DNA of 64,000 nt from CAVVEQ01 sp963806635 (GCA_963806635.1 CAWDZA010000015.1:744001-808000), one strand, 5' to 3'; positions 1-9,135 are shown, numbered from the stretch's first letter. Notes: generated by a model not told the origin, from the sequence alone. Numbers and translations are program-made.

Positions 1-415
1 GGTTCTCGACAGCGCCTTTCGGGTTGCCTGGTAGATTAATGATCAATTTTTGATTTAATATTCCCGCGGTTCCACGCGAAAGTACAGATTTTGGATTGAT
101 TTTATAACTTTCCATCAGCATGATCTGAGCCAGCGGGGCGGCTTCCTTATCCAAGATCTCTTTCGTCGCCTCTGGTGTGACATCCCGTGCAGTAAAACCG
201 GTTCCCCCGGTGGTTAGGATCATGTCTACCGCAGGATCAAGCGCCATCTCCCGTAACTGTTCCTGGATCAGGGCTTTTTCATCAGGAACTACGACCATCC
301 GATTCACCATCCAACCGCTTTCAAGGATCATAGTCTCCAACGCGGGACCGGAAAGATCCTCCCGCTTCCCGTTGAAAACCCCATCAGAAACCGTAATGAC
401 GGCAAAATTGATCAT
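1..415 (-). CDS. Molybdopterin adenylyltransferase, MogA/MoaB family (partial, C-terminus cut off by window edge)
   Basis: About 138 residues are visible on the minus strand and the frame is still open at base 1. It carries the family signatures TTGGTGFTARDVTPEAT (molybdopterin binding, around residues 68-84) and LPGNPKGAVE near the window edge. The family adenylylates molybdopterin before Mo or W insertion and is usually about 165 residues. The ATG at 415 overlaps the stop of the upstream response regulator (ATGA). A Mo/W cofactor gene fits the many molybdenum and tungsten enzymes in this window. MogA and MoaB cannot be told apart from this fragment. Confidence 0.9.
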   Translation of the reverse strand, partial: MINFAVITVSDGVFNGKREDLSGPALETMILESGWMVNRMVVVPDEKALIQEQLREMALDPAVDMILTTGGTGFTARDVTPEATKEILDKEAAPLAQIMLMESYKINPKSVLSRGTAGILNQKLIINLPGNPKGAVEN

Positions 416-789
416 TTTTCCTCCGGACCTATAGCGTTATTTAACCAATCGATCAATTCCTTTGGCATAAAAGGCTTCATCAGGAATCCATCCGCGCCAG
501 CAGCCAGACATTCCTGGCGTAATTCCAAACCGGAAGTCATCAAGATCTTAACAGACCCTTGCACCGCCTGAAGCCGTAACTCTGCCAGAAATTCCAAGCC
601 ATTAAGTTCACCCAAATGCACATCCATGAAAATTGCCGCAGGTTTTTCCTGGAGAATGGTGTCAATTATCGAACTTTTTTTAAGATCAATGGGAAAAACT
701 GGTTGATAACCTTCCAAAACCAGCACCTTTCCCAATAAGGGCAGCATGGTCCGGTCATCTTCCAATAATAGAACCTTATTATTCCTCAT
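412..789 (-). CDS. Single-domain response regulator (CheY-like receiver)
   Basis: The 125-residue protein is only a receiver domain, with no output domain. Acidic residues E10, D11 and D12, the phospho-acceptor D56 (in IFMDVHL), a T/S at 85-86 and K105 in LMKP are all in place, so it should be phosphorylated by a histidine kinase. No kinase is adjacent. It overlaps the start of the MogA/MoaB gene by four bases, so the two are co-transcribed, but the sequence gives no functional link. Stand-alone receivers act by protein contact or in phosphorelays; the target is unknown. Confidence 0.88.
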   Translation of the reverse strand: MRNNKVLLLEDDRTMLPLLGKVLVLEGYQPVFPIDLKKSSIIDTILQEKPAAIFMDVHLGELNGLEFLAELRLQAVQGSVKILMTSGLELRQECLAAGADGFLMKPFMPKELIDWLNNAIGPEEK

Positions 790-897
790 TATCTTCCCAC
801 CCCTATACGAATCACCGGAAGTCTAAATCGCATATTCCCAAAATTTAATTAGGTGTTTCATAGCTTTCCAGATACTCAGAAAATTCATCCCAACAGG

Positions 898-971
898 CGC
901 CCCTGGTGAGACTTGAACTCACAACCATCGGATTAGAAGTCCGGTGCTCTGTCCAATTGAGCTACAGGGGC
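898..971 (-). tRNA. tRNA-Arg (anticodon TCT)
   Basis: A 74-nt cloverleaf folds on the minus strand: acceptor GCCCCTG/CAGGGGC, D stem GCTC/GAGC, anticodon loop CTTCTAA giving TCT, T stem GTGAG/CTCAC with loop TTCAAGT, and discriminator G. The anticodon stem has one C-A mismatch at 27-43. CCA is not encoded. The 215 bases between it and the next gene (972-1186) hold a short inverted repeat CGGTCA/TGACCG (1000-1018) upstream of the tRNA and no convincing ORF. Confidence 0.95.
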
Positions 972-1186
972 ATATTCAGATTTTGTCCGCTCCGAATATC
1001 GGTCACATTAATTGACCGCGCTCGAAAATCGGTTTATTCTAACATGACCCAAAAAACCGCTCAAACCGAATTCTTGGGATCAGAATCTTAAACCATAACA
1101 TTTTCCCCCCTTGTTAATATTTGCCGTAAAATAGTAAGCATTCTATCCAACAGTTTTTCCCACACTTTGAAGGCAAGGAGGATTAC

Positions 1187-1444
1187 ATGAATACTGTGGA
1201 TTGCGAAAAGCTTAAACAACTTCGAGATGATGCTTATACCCAACTTGTGATGGTTCAAATCGAAGCCAAGGAGAATTCCGCAAAAAAAGGAATTTTTGGC
1301 GTGTTTTCCGGTAAGGGGAAGTCGGGTGATGCCGAAACCAACCCCCCATCACCAGCAGATCAGGATATTGAAGATCGCTTGGCAGCAGCGAAAAAGAAAT
1401 ATGATGAAGCCAGGCAGAATTACGAAAATAACTGCAAGGGCTAG
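1187..1444 (+). CDS. Small hypothetical protein with charged helical segments
   Basis: The product has 85 residues with a good ribosome site (AAGGAGG about 7 bases before ATG). An N-terminal lysine/glutamate-rich helix (residues 5-35) and a C-terminal one (about 58-82) flank a Gly/Ser/Pro-rich linker. This suggests a small cytoplasmic coiled-coil-like protein. There is no signal peptide, membrane span or metal motif. I do not recognise the family. It stands alone between the tRNA and a convergent gene 15 bases downstream. Confidence 0.6.
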   Translation: MNTVDCEKLKQLRDDAYTQLVMVQIEAKENSAKKGIFGVFSGKGKSGDAETNPPSPADQDIEDRLAAAKKKYDEARQNYENNCKG

Positions 1445-1458
1445 TTAGCCTGACCCCG

Positions 1459-1893
1459 CTATTCCTGGTAAGGGCGAATGCCCTTATAAACCTGGAATCC
1501 GCCAAATGTGAGCAAAATCTTGCTGGCTGGCTGCTGGATCCTCTCTGATAGCTCGTTCGGAGACAGAGGCTTGTTTTCATTGGCTAGAAACGTGCGGAAA
1601 ACTGCATCCACAATAGCAGTTTTTGTGGATACAAATCCTGGTTCCTTCGCGCAGTGGGCGATCAAAGTATGCTGGATGCCGTCCAACGAATGCACCTCTG
1701 CTGTTTCTTTATCCACCCAATCGATCAATTTATCGGTATCGGCATCCTGAAACACGAGCCTGTGCTCAGGGCAAAGGTAATCAATCAGAAAAACCCGCCA
1801 ATCGTTGTCGTTCGCCTTCCACCAGTCGAAATCGATGTGAAAAGGTGACTCAAGCGTCGGTTTGATGATGCTGAATTTCCTCGCTTCAGTCAT
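1459..1893 (-). CDS. Conserved-looking hypothetical protein, 144 aa
   Basis: The start at 1893 is chosen because its ATG overlaps the stop of the upstream 530-aa gene by a few bases and GGAG lies 9 bases before it; an in-frame ATG at 1941 would give 16 extra residues. The N-terminal part is rich in aromatic and acidic residues. The C-terminal part (about residues 95-130) resembles a short helix-turn-helix. No catalytic motif is recognised. It is translationally coupled to the preceding gene, so the two probably act together. Confidence 0.6.
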   Translation of the reverse strand: MTEARKFSIIKPTLESPFHIDFDWWKANDNDWRVFLIDYLCPEHRLVFQDADTDKLIDWVDKETAEVHSLDGIQHTLIAHCAKEPGFVSTKTAIVDAVFRTFLANENKPLSPNELSERIQQPASKILLTFGGFQVYKGIRPYQE

Positions 1894-3478
1894 GGGAAGA
1901 TTCTCCAGCGGATTCAGCATATTTGAAATAGAGGTTCCCAAGAGATTGATATTTTTTGCTTATCAGTAGTACCTGGAGGATCAATCCGGGCGAGCACCGG
2001 CGCAGCAAATTCATGCACGCATAGAGTTCCTGGGCGTGGATATGTCCCTGGGGGTTCAATTTGGCCAACTCCTGCGCCATCATATCCAGTCCAGATTCGA
2101 GATTCCCGCGTTGTTTGCCGGATTTCCATAACGCATCCAAAGGTTCCACATCCGGGATCGCAATCGCCATGCGCTCATCAAAAGTAGCAGTAACGATCTG
2201 TTTGAGCATCGCAAAGACAATACCGCCATCAGCACCGATTAATGCCGTGCGCACCCATTCACGGTTCTGCCTTCGTTTTTCAACGTGGATCCTGATTTCC
2301 CCTGGATTTGAGCCGCGGATCAATCTCACCTGGCTGCCAGGGATCAAGCCATGCCGCTCGTACCAATCCTTTAATCCGAACACGTATTTGGACGGTCGCA
2401 CCACCCAGCCTGAAAACTTCTCGCTAGATTCGACATCGACAAAAGTGAATTGAATCCTTGGGGCTTCATCTGCTGTGGGAAAAAAGGAAGCGACTTTGCG
2501 GCTGATCGGAAGGGTTCCCGAACGCCAGTGCGGGTAAATCAGGCTGATTTCGATCTCTTCCTGGGGCAGCGAATCAGGCGAACTTTCGGCGAGTTCGTCT
2601 TCAACCAGGTTCTCCAGCTCCCCAAGCGCTGGTTGACAGGTCTCCGGGTCGAAATCCTGCCGGCCGGCAATCAAATAAGTGGGCGGATTCTGGACCCACT
2701 CCGGTTCCAATCGACGCAGGAACCAAAGTGTCTCTCCAGTTGGTCCCACCTCATCAAAGCGGTCATCCTCCTGGAGGGCGTAATCCATGGAAAATTCAAC
2801 CAAACGTTTATTTACGTCAGGCGGAATTCCAACCTGATCGATCAACTTCTGGGTCGGGATCGGTCCACCTTCGACCTCTTCCAGGATCGCCTCGCACAGG
2901 TTCAAATGTCCCTGGTTGATATCGATCAATAACGATCTTGGGAAATAGCATCCCGCGATCCGCACCAGATCAGGATCGGTTTCCAGGGATTCAGTTAATT
3001 TTTCTCTGATCAATGCGCCAAAACCATCAAACACAAACTCCAAATCCGAGGCATCGTCTGCTTCCTGAGATTCCACCTGCTCGTTCAATTTATGGATCTC
3101 AAGTTGGCTGGCGAATTGGCGGACATTATTTCCGCCAAAATCAACTGCTATTACAGTGAAATCTCCGATTTGCGGGTTGTAACCTGGTCGCGATGAGATC
3201 ACAGTACCCCGGGACCACCGAAGGGCAGGGAAATTTAGAATCTGACCAGCCTTATAAGTATCCCTGGGTTTGAAAACCACTGCTTCCTGGTTTTGCTTGC
3301 GGAGGAACGCCTTCTTTTCGGTTTGGATTCGCTGGAGGACAAGTGGTTCGAGAAGTTGGTCAATCGTTTGAGGTTCTTCCAACTCCATTAAACGGTTAAA
3401 AAGAAATTCCAGGTCTTGCTGGGAAATTTGAAATTCATTCCAATAGGTTGACGGGAGTATTTGCTGCAGTTCACTCAT
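1886..3478 (-). CDS. Hypothetical protein, 530 aa
   Basis: A large soluble acidic protein with no signal peptide or membrane span. An N-terminal helical region with Leu/Glu-rich segments (about 1-70) is followed by a beta-rich part around 70-130 (RWSRGTVISSRPGYNP) that resembles a small barrel, then a long mixed region. I recognise no enzymatic motif and assign no function. A TATAAT-like box lies just upstream at 3503-3508 without a matching -35. It is coupled to the 144-aa gene downstream. Confidence 0.6.
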   Translation of the reverse strand: MSELQQILPSTYWNEFQISQQDLEFLFNRLMELEEPQTIDQLLEPLVLQRIQTEKKAFLRKQNQEAVVFKPRDTYKAGQILNFPALRWSRGTVISSRPGYNPQIGDFTVIAVDFGGNNVRQFASQLEIHKLNEQVESQEADDASDLEFVFDGFGALIREKLTESLETDPDLVRIAGCYFPRSLLIDINQGHLNLCEAILEEVEGGPIPTQKLIDQVGIPPDVNKRLVEFSMDYALQEDDRFDEVGPTGETLWFLRRLEPEWVQNPPTYLIAGRQDFDPETCQPALGELENLVEDELAESSPDSLPQEEIEISLIYPHWRSGTLPISRKVASFFPTADEAPRIQFTFVDVESSEKFSGWVVRPSKYVFGLKDWYERHGLIPGSQVRLIRGSNPGEIRIHVEKRRQNREWVRTALIGADGGIVFAMLKQIVTATFDERMAIAIPDVEPLDALWKSGKQRGNLESGLDMMAQELAKLNPQGHIHAQELYACMNLLRRCSPGLILQVLLISKKYQSLGNLYFKYAESAGESSHD

Positions 3479-3525
3479 CTATCGTTTCGTCCAATGTGAA
3501 AAATTATACCTTATCCATATTGTTT

Positions 3526-4917
3526 TTACGGGTATGTATTCGCAAGCCATTCCAGCGGCTGAACCTGAACACCATTAACCCACACTTCCCAGTGGAGGTG
3601 CGGCCCCGTCACCCTGCCAGTCGCGCCGATGGTTCCGATATCCTGACCGATTGTGACCAAATCGCCTACATTCACTTTGATCTCTGCCTGGTGGAAATAA
3701 GCGGTGAAAATACCCCACCCGTGGTCAATGATCGTGGTATTCCCACGAACCGTGAGTGGACCCGTGAAAACGACCTTTCCAGGCGCTGGAGCGTAGATCG
3801 CCAGCGAGGGGTCCACGCAGACTCCATAATCCACCCCTTGATGGAAATAAATAAAATCACTTCCATTATAAGACCGGCGGTTACCATATCTGGATTTAAC
3901 ACAATCGGGATTGGTTGTTGGGGGTTTCCACATCCCTTCCCAATATTTTTCTGGGGTGAAATTCTTTGTTATCGCCTTGATCTGATTCTCTTCTGGTTTG
4001 GTCACGGCGGGATCAATGGTTTCGGTATCGACTGTAAGTGGAGGATCCTGCCCAAAACCGCCGTCTTTCAATAATAGGCTTTGTTGAAAGGAGGATTTAT
4101 TTCCCCCAGCATCCGTGAAAGAGAAACTCAATGGGATAAGCCCCACCTGAGCCATGGCATGAATTCCCTGGAGGGCAATATATTTATTCTCGGATAAGGT
4201 TTCAAAATTAAGGTTGTAGTCGCCTAAAGATCCAATAAACTCGAGCGGCTCATTCGTTTCAATCGTCACTTCCACCGTGTCTCCCTGGGCAATGGGCAGG
4301 GGGGAGATATTTACAGATTTGATCTTGGGTGAAATCGGGCTAAAAACATTTTCACCCCCCGAGCTGGAAAGATAAACCACTTCCGACGGATTATGGGCCC
4401 AGGTTGATGTTTCCCCATTCTGAAGCACCAATTTCCAGGGATTTTCGTTTTGCTCGATTGCCAGGTCGAACATGGTGCTGCCAGAATTCAGCGATCGGGC
4501 ACTATCCAACTTCACCTGGTTATCCTGCTGTAACAGGATCAAAGATGATCCGGCATAGACCTCGGATGGGGAGGTGATCCGGTTAAGTTTATTAAGCAGC
4601 TCGGGGGTGACCTGATAGCGTTTAGCCAGGCTGCGAATGGTCTCTCCGAATGGGACCACCTCTGTATCCAGCACACCTGAGATATCCGGCAAGCTGGGAA
4701 TGACCAGTTGAGTCCCGGCGGAGATCATGTTGGGATCGACAAGGTTATTTGACTCGAGAAGATCGTTAATGCCGATTCCAAAGCGCTCGGCAATAGAGTT
4801 CAGCGTATCGCCTGGCTGAACAATATAGACTGGACCTCCAGACTGGGCTTGAACCCTCTGGATGGGTAGGAAGATCAGCGCAGCAACGACGATGAATAAA
4901 AGGAATCTACTTTTCAT
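3526..4917 (-). CDS. Secreted LysM and M23-family peptidoglycan endopeptidase
   Basis: The start at 4917 gives a clean signal peptide of about 24 residues ending VQAQ; the longer frame from 5031 adds 38 implausible residues. Two LysM repeats follow (YIVQPGDTLNSIAERFGI and a second beginning VVPFGETIRSLAKRY). After a beta-sandwich-like middle region comes a C-terminal M23 domain with the zinc ligands in HQGVDYG and the HLH of GPHLHWEVW. The protein probably cleaves or remodels cell-wall peptide bridges, or acts as a LytM-type activator, outside the membrane. It overlaps the DUF192 gene by 11 bases. Confidence 0.88.
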   Translation of the reverse strand: MKSRFLLFIVVAALIFLPIQRVQAQSGGPVYIVQPGDTLNSIAERFGIGINDLLESNNLVDPNMISAGTQLVIPSLPDISGVLDTEVVPFGETIRSLAKRYQVTPELLNKLNRITSPSEVYAGSSLILLQQDNQVKLDSARSLNSGSTMFDLAIEQNENPWKLVLQNGETSTWAHNPSEVVYLSSSGGENVFSPISPKIKSVNISPLPIAQGDTVEVTIETNEPLEFIGSLGDYNLNFETLSENKYIALQGIHAMAQVGLIPLSFSFTDAGGNKSSFQQSLLLKDGGFGQDPPLTVDTETIDPAVTKPEENQIKAITKNFTPEKYWEGMWKPPTTNPDCVKSRYGNRRSYNGSDFIYFHQGVDYGVCVDPSLAIYAPAPGKVVFTGPLTVRGNTTIIDHGWGIFTAYFHQAEIKVNVGDLVTIGQDIGTIGATGRVTGPHLHWEVWVNGVQVQPLEWLANTYP

Positions 4918-5278
4918 TGTGAAATTCAAGGCGATCACCATGCTCAAACTCACCCAAACGCGAGGGGTGGATTTCAAGCGTATATCGGGCAGGGGTTTGG
5001 GAGGCATAATAAGGATGCCAGCGGGTGGCAACGCACCGGTCGACCACTTGCATTTTTTCGTTGACCCAAAGAATACCCAGATCGAAATTCATGAAAAACA
5101 TATGGATACTGCTGGAGATCACACTATCGGTTTGTTCGACAAGGATAATTCCCTCATCAGGGTTAAGCGTCTTTTGGAACATTAATCCTCGGAATTTTTG
5201 GAAAAAGCGGGAACAAACTTTTAGTTTAAGAGGGGATTGCAATCCTCTGGTTTTATTGACAACATCAAAGCATGTCAC
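4907..5278 (-). CDS. DUF192 family protein
   Basis: The 123-residue protein matches the DUF192 fold: FRGLMFQKTLNPDEGIILV, then IHMFFMNFDLGILWVNEKMQVVD and PSRLGEFEHGDRLEF. Function in this family is unknown. Many members have a lipoprotein or secretion signal, but none is visible here. It lies directly upstream of, and overlaps, the LysM-M23 peptidase gene. Confidence 0.8.
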   Translation of the reverse strand: MTCFDVVNKTRGLQSPLKLKVCSRFFQKFRGLMFQKTLNPDEGIILVEQTDSVISSSIHMFFMNFDLGILWVNEKMQVVDRCVATRWHPYYASQTPARYTLEIHPSRLGEFEHGDRLEFHNEK

Positions 5279-5338
5279 GGAGTACGAATCCTTGAAATTG
5301 GGTAACGCATAAGTTTACCACATGATAAAATCCTGCCC

Positions 5339-6103
5339 ATGAAGATCATTTCATGGAATGTGAACGGGATGCGCGCGGTCCTTAGAAAAAATGCGTTATT
5401 CCGCCTGTTGGATTGGCAGCCGGATGTTATATGCCTGCAGGAAGTCAAATCCAGGCCGGATCAGATCCCCTATGAAGAACGGGAAATCCCGAGCTTCTCG
5501 GCGTTTTGGAACCCCGCCGAAAGACCTGGCTACAGCGGTGTGCTCACCTATACCCGAATTCCTCCACAGGAAGTCAAGATCGGTTTGGACCATGAGGAAT
5601 TCGACCGTGAGGGCAGGGTTATCCGCACCGATTTTGGCGATCTGTCGATTTTTAATATTTATTTTCCCAACGGTCAGCGCGGACAGGACCGGGTGGATTT
5701 TAAACTAGTCTTCTACGACCGCGTCCTTCAAACTGCGCTGGATCTCATACAGCAGGGCAGGCAGGTGGTCCTAGGCGGCGATTTCAATACCGCTCATCGC
5801 GACATCGACCTGGCCAACCCACGGGAGAACGAAATAAACTCGGGTTTCCTCCCGGAGGAACGGGTTAAGATCGATGAATACATCGCGGCTGGGTTGGTGG
5901 ATATCCATCGACAGGTCCGTCCCGATGACACCCGTTACACCTGGTGGACGTACCGGGTTGGCGCCCGGGCACGGAATATTGGCTGGCGGATCGATTATTT
6001 CATGATCAGCCAGGGTTTGGTGTCAAAGATCGTCGAAGTCGATATCCTAAGCGACGTTGAAGGTTCGGATCATTGTCCTGTGCTTCTTCAAATTCAGGAT
6101 TGA
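5339..6103 (+). CDS. xth: Exodeoxyribonuclease III (AP endonuclease)
   Basis: The 254-residue protein has the whole exonuclease III/endonuclease-exonuclease-phosphatase signature: WNVNGMRA at the N-terminus, CLQEVK (metal-binding Glu), GGDFNTAHRDIDL in the middle and GSDHCPVLL at the C-terminus (catalytic Asp-His). Length is typical. It would incise abasic sites and trim 3' blocks in base-excision repair. It is followed 17 bases later by a response regulator on the same strand. Confidence 0.93.
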   Translation: MKIISWNVNGMRAVLRKNALFRLLDWQPDVICLQEVKSRPDQIPYEEREIPSFSAFWNPAERPGYSGVLTYTRIPPQEVKIGLDHEEFDREGRVIRTDFGDLSIFNIYFPNGQRGQDRVDFKLVFYDRVLQTALDLIQQGRQVVLGGDFNTAHRDIDLANPRENEINSGFLPEERVKIDEYIAAGLVDIHRQVRPDDTRYTWWTYRVGARARNIGWRIDYFMISQGLVSKIVEVDILSDVEGSDHCPVLLQIQD

Positions 6104-6119
6104 TCCAGGAGAAATATGA

Positions 6120-6773
6120 ATGGCAAAACTTAGAGTAATGATTGTGGATGATCACGAGGTTGTGAGGATCGGATTGAAATCCCTCCTCTCCCATTATGAG
6201 CGTTTTGAGGTTGTTGGGGAAGCAGGCAGCGCAAAGGAAGCCCTGGACCAGGCACTTCGCCTCCACCCGGATATCGTCCTGATGGATATCCGCCTGCCAG
6301 GCACATCAGGTATCGAAGCCTGTGAGCAGATTATCGCCGCCGATAACAACATCAAAGTGATCATGCTTACCTCATACGCGGAGGATGAAATGCTGTTTTC
6401 AGCCATCCGCGCGGGGGCTTCAGGTTATGTCCTAAAACAAATCGGATCGGAAGATCTGGTCAAAGCCATCGAAAGCGTCGGCAAGGGCGAAGCCCTGCTC
6501 GACCCGGCTGTCACCCAGCGTGTGTTTCAGGAAGTGCGCCGCGCTGTAAAAGAAGAGGAGGCGTCAGCTTTTGCGAGCCTCAGCCAGCAGGAGCGGCATG
6601 TATTATTGTTGGTTTCCGAGGGGAAAACCAACCGTGAGATCGCCAAGATCCTGTTTCTGGGGGAAGGCACCGTCCGCAACTACGTCAGCAGCATTCTTTC
6701 CAAACTGGGCGTCAGCAACCGGGCCGAGGCAGCAGCGTATGCCGTTCAACACAATCTGAGAGAATATACTTGA
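6120..6773 (+). CDS. NarL/LuxR-type response regulator
   Basis: The 217-residue protein has a receiver domain (D10, D11, phospho-acceptor D56 in LMDIRLPG, K106 region VLKQ) followed by a LuxR helix-turn-helix (about 150-210; LSQQERHVLLLVSEGKTNREIAKILFL is the recognisable stretch). It is therefore a DNA-binding transcriptional regulator controlled by a histidine kinase, which is not in the neighbourhood. GGAG precedes the ATG. The downstream gene is convergent, so its targets are elsewhere or unclear. Confidence 0.9.
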   Translation: MAKLRVMIVDDHEVVRIGLKSLLSHYERFEVVGEAGSAKEALDQALRLHPDIVLMDIRLPGTSGIEACEQIIAADNNIKVIMLTSYAEDEMLFSAIRAGASGYVLKQIGSEDLVKAIESVGKGEALLDPAVTQRVFQEVRRAVKEEEASAFASLSQQERHVLLLVSEGKTNREIAKILFLGEGTVRNYVSSILSKLGVSNRAEAAAYAVQHNLREYT

Positions 6774-6782
6774 TAATGAGCG

Positions 6783-7611
6783 TTAAAGAGAATTCCAGAG
6801 TTCTTTGAAATAGAGCGCGTCCTCTTCCAGGATGGGGCTTTCACACATGATCCGCCCGTCACAGTTATATTTCCTGAGCGCTTTGAACAAGGCTTCAAAA
6901 TTCAACCCGGATTCCCGTGCGGCGAGGTGGTTCTTTTCGCCCTTTGGGCCGAATTCGATTCCTGATAGGTGAATGTGCAGATGGTTCAAAGAATCCTTCC
7001 CGAGGGCATTCTGATAATCCTTTAGAAGGTATTCCCAGGATTTTTGGTCATTTGGTTTTCCATCTCCCGAACGGGCATACAAGTGAGCAAAATCCACACA
7101 GGGAAAAACACCCGCGATGGATTTGCTCATTTCCAGCGTATCTGCCAACGACCCCAGCATGGCCTGTTTCCCCATTGTCTCGGGGCGGAGATTCACCCTG
7201 ATTTCGTTGCCGAGCAATTCTGTCTGAAGATCCTTCAGTCTTGGGATAGCCACCAGTTAATACTTCCTCAGGTGGGCACGTGAAATACGAACCGGGGTGA
7301 AATACAATATCTGTTGCGCCTGCCAGGTTTCCGTAGAAGGCCGCATCCCACAGACGCTTTCGGCTCTTAGGCCACTCGGTTTCATCCGCATTAAGATTTA
7401 TGAAATATGGAGCGTGGACGCTGATGGCGACGCCGGTTTCTTGCGAAGTTTGTTTGATCGTTGAACAGGTTTCTTCTGAGACCCGCACCGATTGAACCCA
7501 ACCCAATTCTAGGGCGTCCAACCCCAATTCCGCGATCTGCCGTACCGCACCAACGCTTCCCCCAGGTTTCGCCGGGGTGCTTTTGGGAGATCCTACAGTT
7601 CCGAAGCGCAT
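6783..7611 (-). CDS. Deoxyribonuclease IV-like (AP endonuclease 2 family) TIM barrel, frameshifted
   Basis: Two overlapping frames together encode one endonuclease IV-family barrel of about 275 residues. The first begins MRFGTVGSPKSTP at 7611 and runs through VHAPYFINLN and VFHPGSYF to PPEEVL. The second resumes with VAIPRLKDLQTEL, then RPETMGK, FPCVDFAHLYAR and HLHIHLSGIEFG, ending with CESPILEEDA. The join lies near 7250 and needs removal of one base. Metal-ligand positions (His, Glu, Asp, His of these motifs) are retained. The break is probably a sequencing error, though a real pseudogene cannot be excluded. Predicted role: cleavage of abasic DNA sites. Confidence 0.75.
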
Positions 7612-7629
7612 CCTTCCTCCTTCGATCCT

Positions 7630-8094
7630 TCAATCATCATCAATGTGAACAACGACCCCAAATTGCTCCAGGATCTGAGCCTGTTTTCGCCACATGATTT
7701 TTTTTTCAGCGCTTGTGGCATGGTCCAACCCCAGAAGATGCAGAATGCCGTGGACGATGAGAAGACTAACAATCTCAATTTTCTGGTCACCATATTTCTG
7801 ATGTTGTTTATTTACCTGGTCCATGGAGATCACAATATCCCCCAGGTATTTTCGGCCGGATTCCGGGTCAAGATCATCAGCCGGAAAGGAAAGCACATCC
7901 GTCGCTCCGGAGATATGCCGGTAGGTTTCGTTGAGCTGCTGCAATTCCTCGTCTGTTGAAAACACGATAGTGAGCTCACATCTTTTAGGATCCAATCCCT
8001 CGTTTTTCAAGGTTGCCCCGATAATCCTTCGCAAACGTGAGTATTCCTTGCTGGAAGGTTCAGCCCCTTTTTTAATGAAGTTTATTGCGCTCAT
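7630..8094 (-). CDS. ybeY: Endoribonuclease YbeY (rRNA maturation factor)
   Basis: The 154-residue protein carries the zinc motif HGILHLLGLDH near its C-terminus and the family stretch DVLSFP around residue 70. YbeY takes part in 16S rRNA 3'-end maturation and ribosome quality control. Length is standard. It sits in the minus-strand operon that starts with the M20 dipeptidase, 37 bases after yqeY. Confidence 0.93.
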   Translation of the reverse strand: MSAINFIKKGAEPSSKEYSRLRRIIGATLKNEGLDPKRCELTIVFSTDEELQQLNETYRHISGATDVLSFPADDLDPESGRKYLGDIVISMDQVNKQHQKYGDQKIEIVSLLIVHGILHLLGLDHATSAEKKIMWRKQAQILEQFGVVVHIDDD

Positions 8095-8131
8095 TTATTC
8101 TGATTAAGTAGGTTAACTCATTGAGGTCCTG

Positions 8132-8572
8132 CTACACGAGCATTTCCCGGACGATGCGGGAAACATCGCTGTTAGAGGCTTTTCCTTCCACTTTAGGCAG
8201 CACGGTCTTCATGACCTTGCCCATATCTGCTGCGGAGGTTGCACCAGATTCAGCAATGGCTGCTTTAACGATTTCTCGTAATTCCGTTTCATTCATCTGC
8301 GCAGGAAGATACTCTTCCAGAATATGCATTTCGGTTGTGTATTGATCCACCAGGTCCTGGCGGTTGGCTTTTTGAGCACCTTCAATTGACTCCTTATGCG
8401 TTTTTACTTCCTTTTGGAGCAAAGAAATTACGGCGGCATCATCCAAAGCCGCGCCTTTTTCCACCTCGGCGAGTTTGATGTTGGTGAGCACCACCCGCAG
8501 GATATCCCGGCGGATCGTGTCGCCAGATTTCATGGCTGCTTTCATGGCAAGATCGAGATCGTTTTTTAACAT
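8132..8572 (-). CDS. GatB/YqeY domain protein
   Basis: The start at 8572 follows GGAGG with correct spacing and gives 146 residues; an upstream TTG would add four. The sequence LKNDLDLAMKAAMKSGD followed by RRDILRVVLTNIK and the C-terminal region GKVMKTVLPKVEGKASNSDV are typical of YqeY, which resembles the tRNA-binding tail of the amidotransferase subunit GatB. Its exact role is unsettled; a link to tRNA-dependent amidation is inferred from the family. It lies between comEA and ybeY in one operon. Confidence 0.88.
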   Translation of the reverse strand: MLKNDLDLAMKAAMKSGDTIRRDILRVVLTNIKLAEVEKGAALDDAAVISLLQKEVKTHKESIEGAQKANRQDLVDQYTTEMHILEEYLPAQMNETELREIVKAAIAESGATSAADMGKVMKTVLPKVEGKASNSDVSRIVREMLV

Positions 8573-8586
8573 TCCAACCTCCAATA

Positions 8587-9129
8587 TTACGGATTGACAG
8601 TGACCCGAATTTGAATTTGATCAAAAAGCTCTGGACCGATACCCGGCACGTTCATCAGGTCTGTGATTGATAGAAAATAGCCATTCTTCTCGCGGTAATC
8701 CACGATCGCCTGGGCTTTCACCATCCCGACGCCGGGAAGCTGATCCAATTCTTGAGCACTGGCGGTATTAATATTGATCAGCGTTCCTTGCACATTGTTT
8801 TGTGTTTGATCGGTTTGAGAATTTTCACCTGGTATAACGATGCGATCGCCATCTTCAAGCAGCGCTGCCAGGTTGACTGCCGCCTGATTTGCCAGGGAGG
8901 TAAAACCTCCGGCTGCATTTACAGCGTCCATTACCCTGGTATTGATTCCAAGCTCATAAACACCAGGGTTTTGAACTTCCCCGGAAATATGAACCGTCAA
9001 TTTTTCTGCAGTTTTGGTGGGAAGGATAATGGGAGTTTGGGGGTACCTGGGTTTGAGGATAATATAGATGCTCGCCGAAAAAAGCAAACCCAGAGTGACA
9101 CCAAGAAATATGGATTGCCAGGTTTTCAA
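8587..9129 (-). CDS. ComEA-like DNA-binding protein (SLBB plus helix-hairpin-helix)
   Basis: The 180-residue protein has one N-terminal transmembrane segment (residues 5-25), an SLBB domain (VHISGEVQNPGVYEL to GDRIVIPG) and two C-terminal helix-hairpin-helix motifs (ININTASAQELDQLPGVG and DLMNVPGIG). This is the ComEA architecture: a membrane-anchored receptor that binds double-stranded DNA during natural transformation. No other competence gene is adjacent, although a prepilin peptidase is encoded at 37.6-38.3 kb. Confidence 0.88.
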   Translation of the reverse strand: MKTWQSIFLGVTLGLLFSASIYIILKPRYPQTPIILPTKTAEKLTVHISGEVQNPGVYELGINTRVMDAVNAAGGFTSLANQAAVNLAALLEDGDRIVIPGENSQTDQTQNNVQGTLININTASAQELDQLPGVGMVKAQAIVDYREKNGYFLSITDLMNVPGIGPELFDQIQIRVTVNP

Positions 9130-9135
9130 ATTACC

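Noticed and set aside
3448..4074. A 208-residue plus-strand open frame
   Set aside because: It is opposite the M23 catalytic domain, which has intact motifs; no family features.
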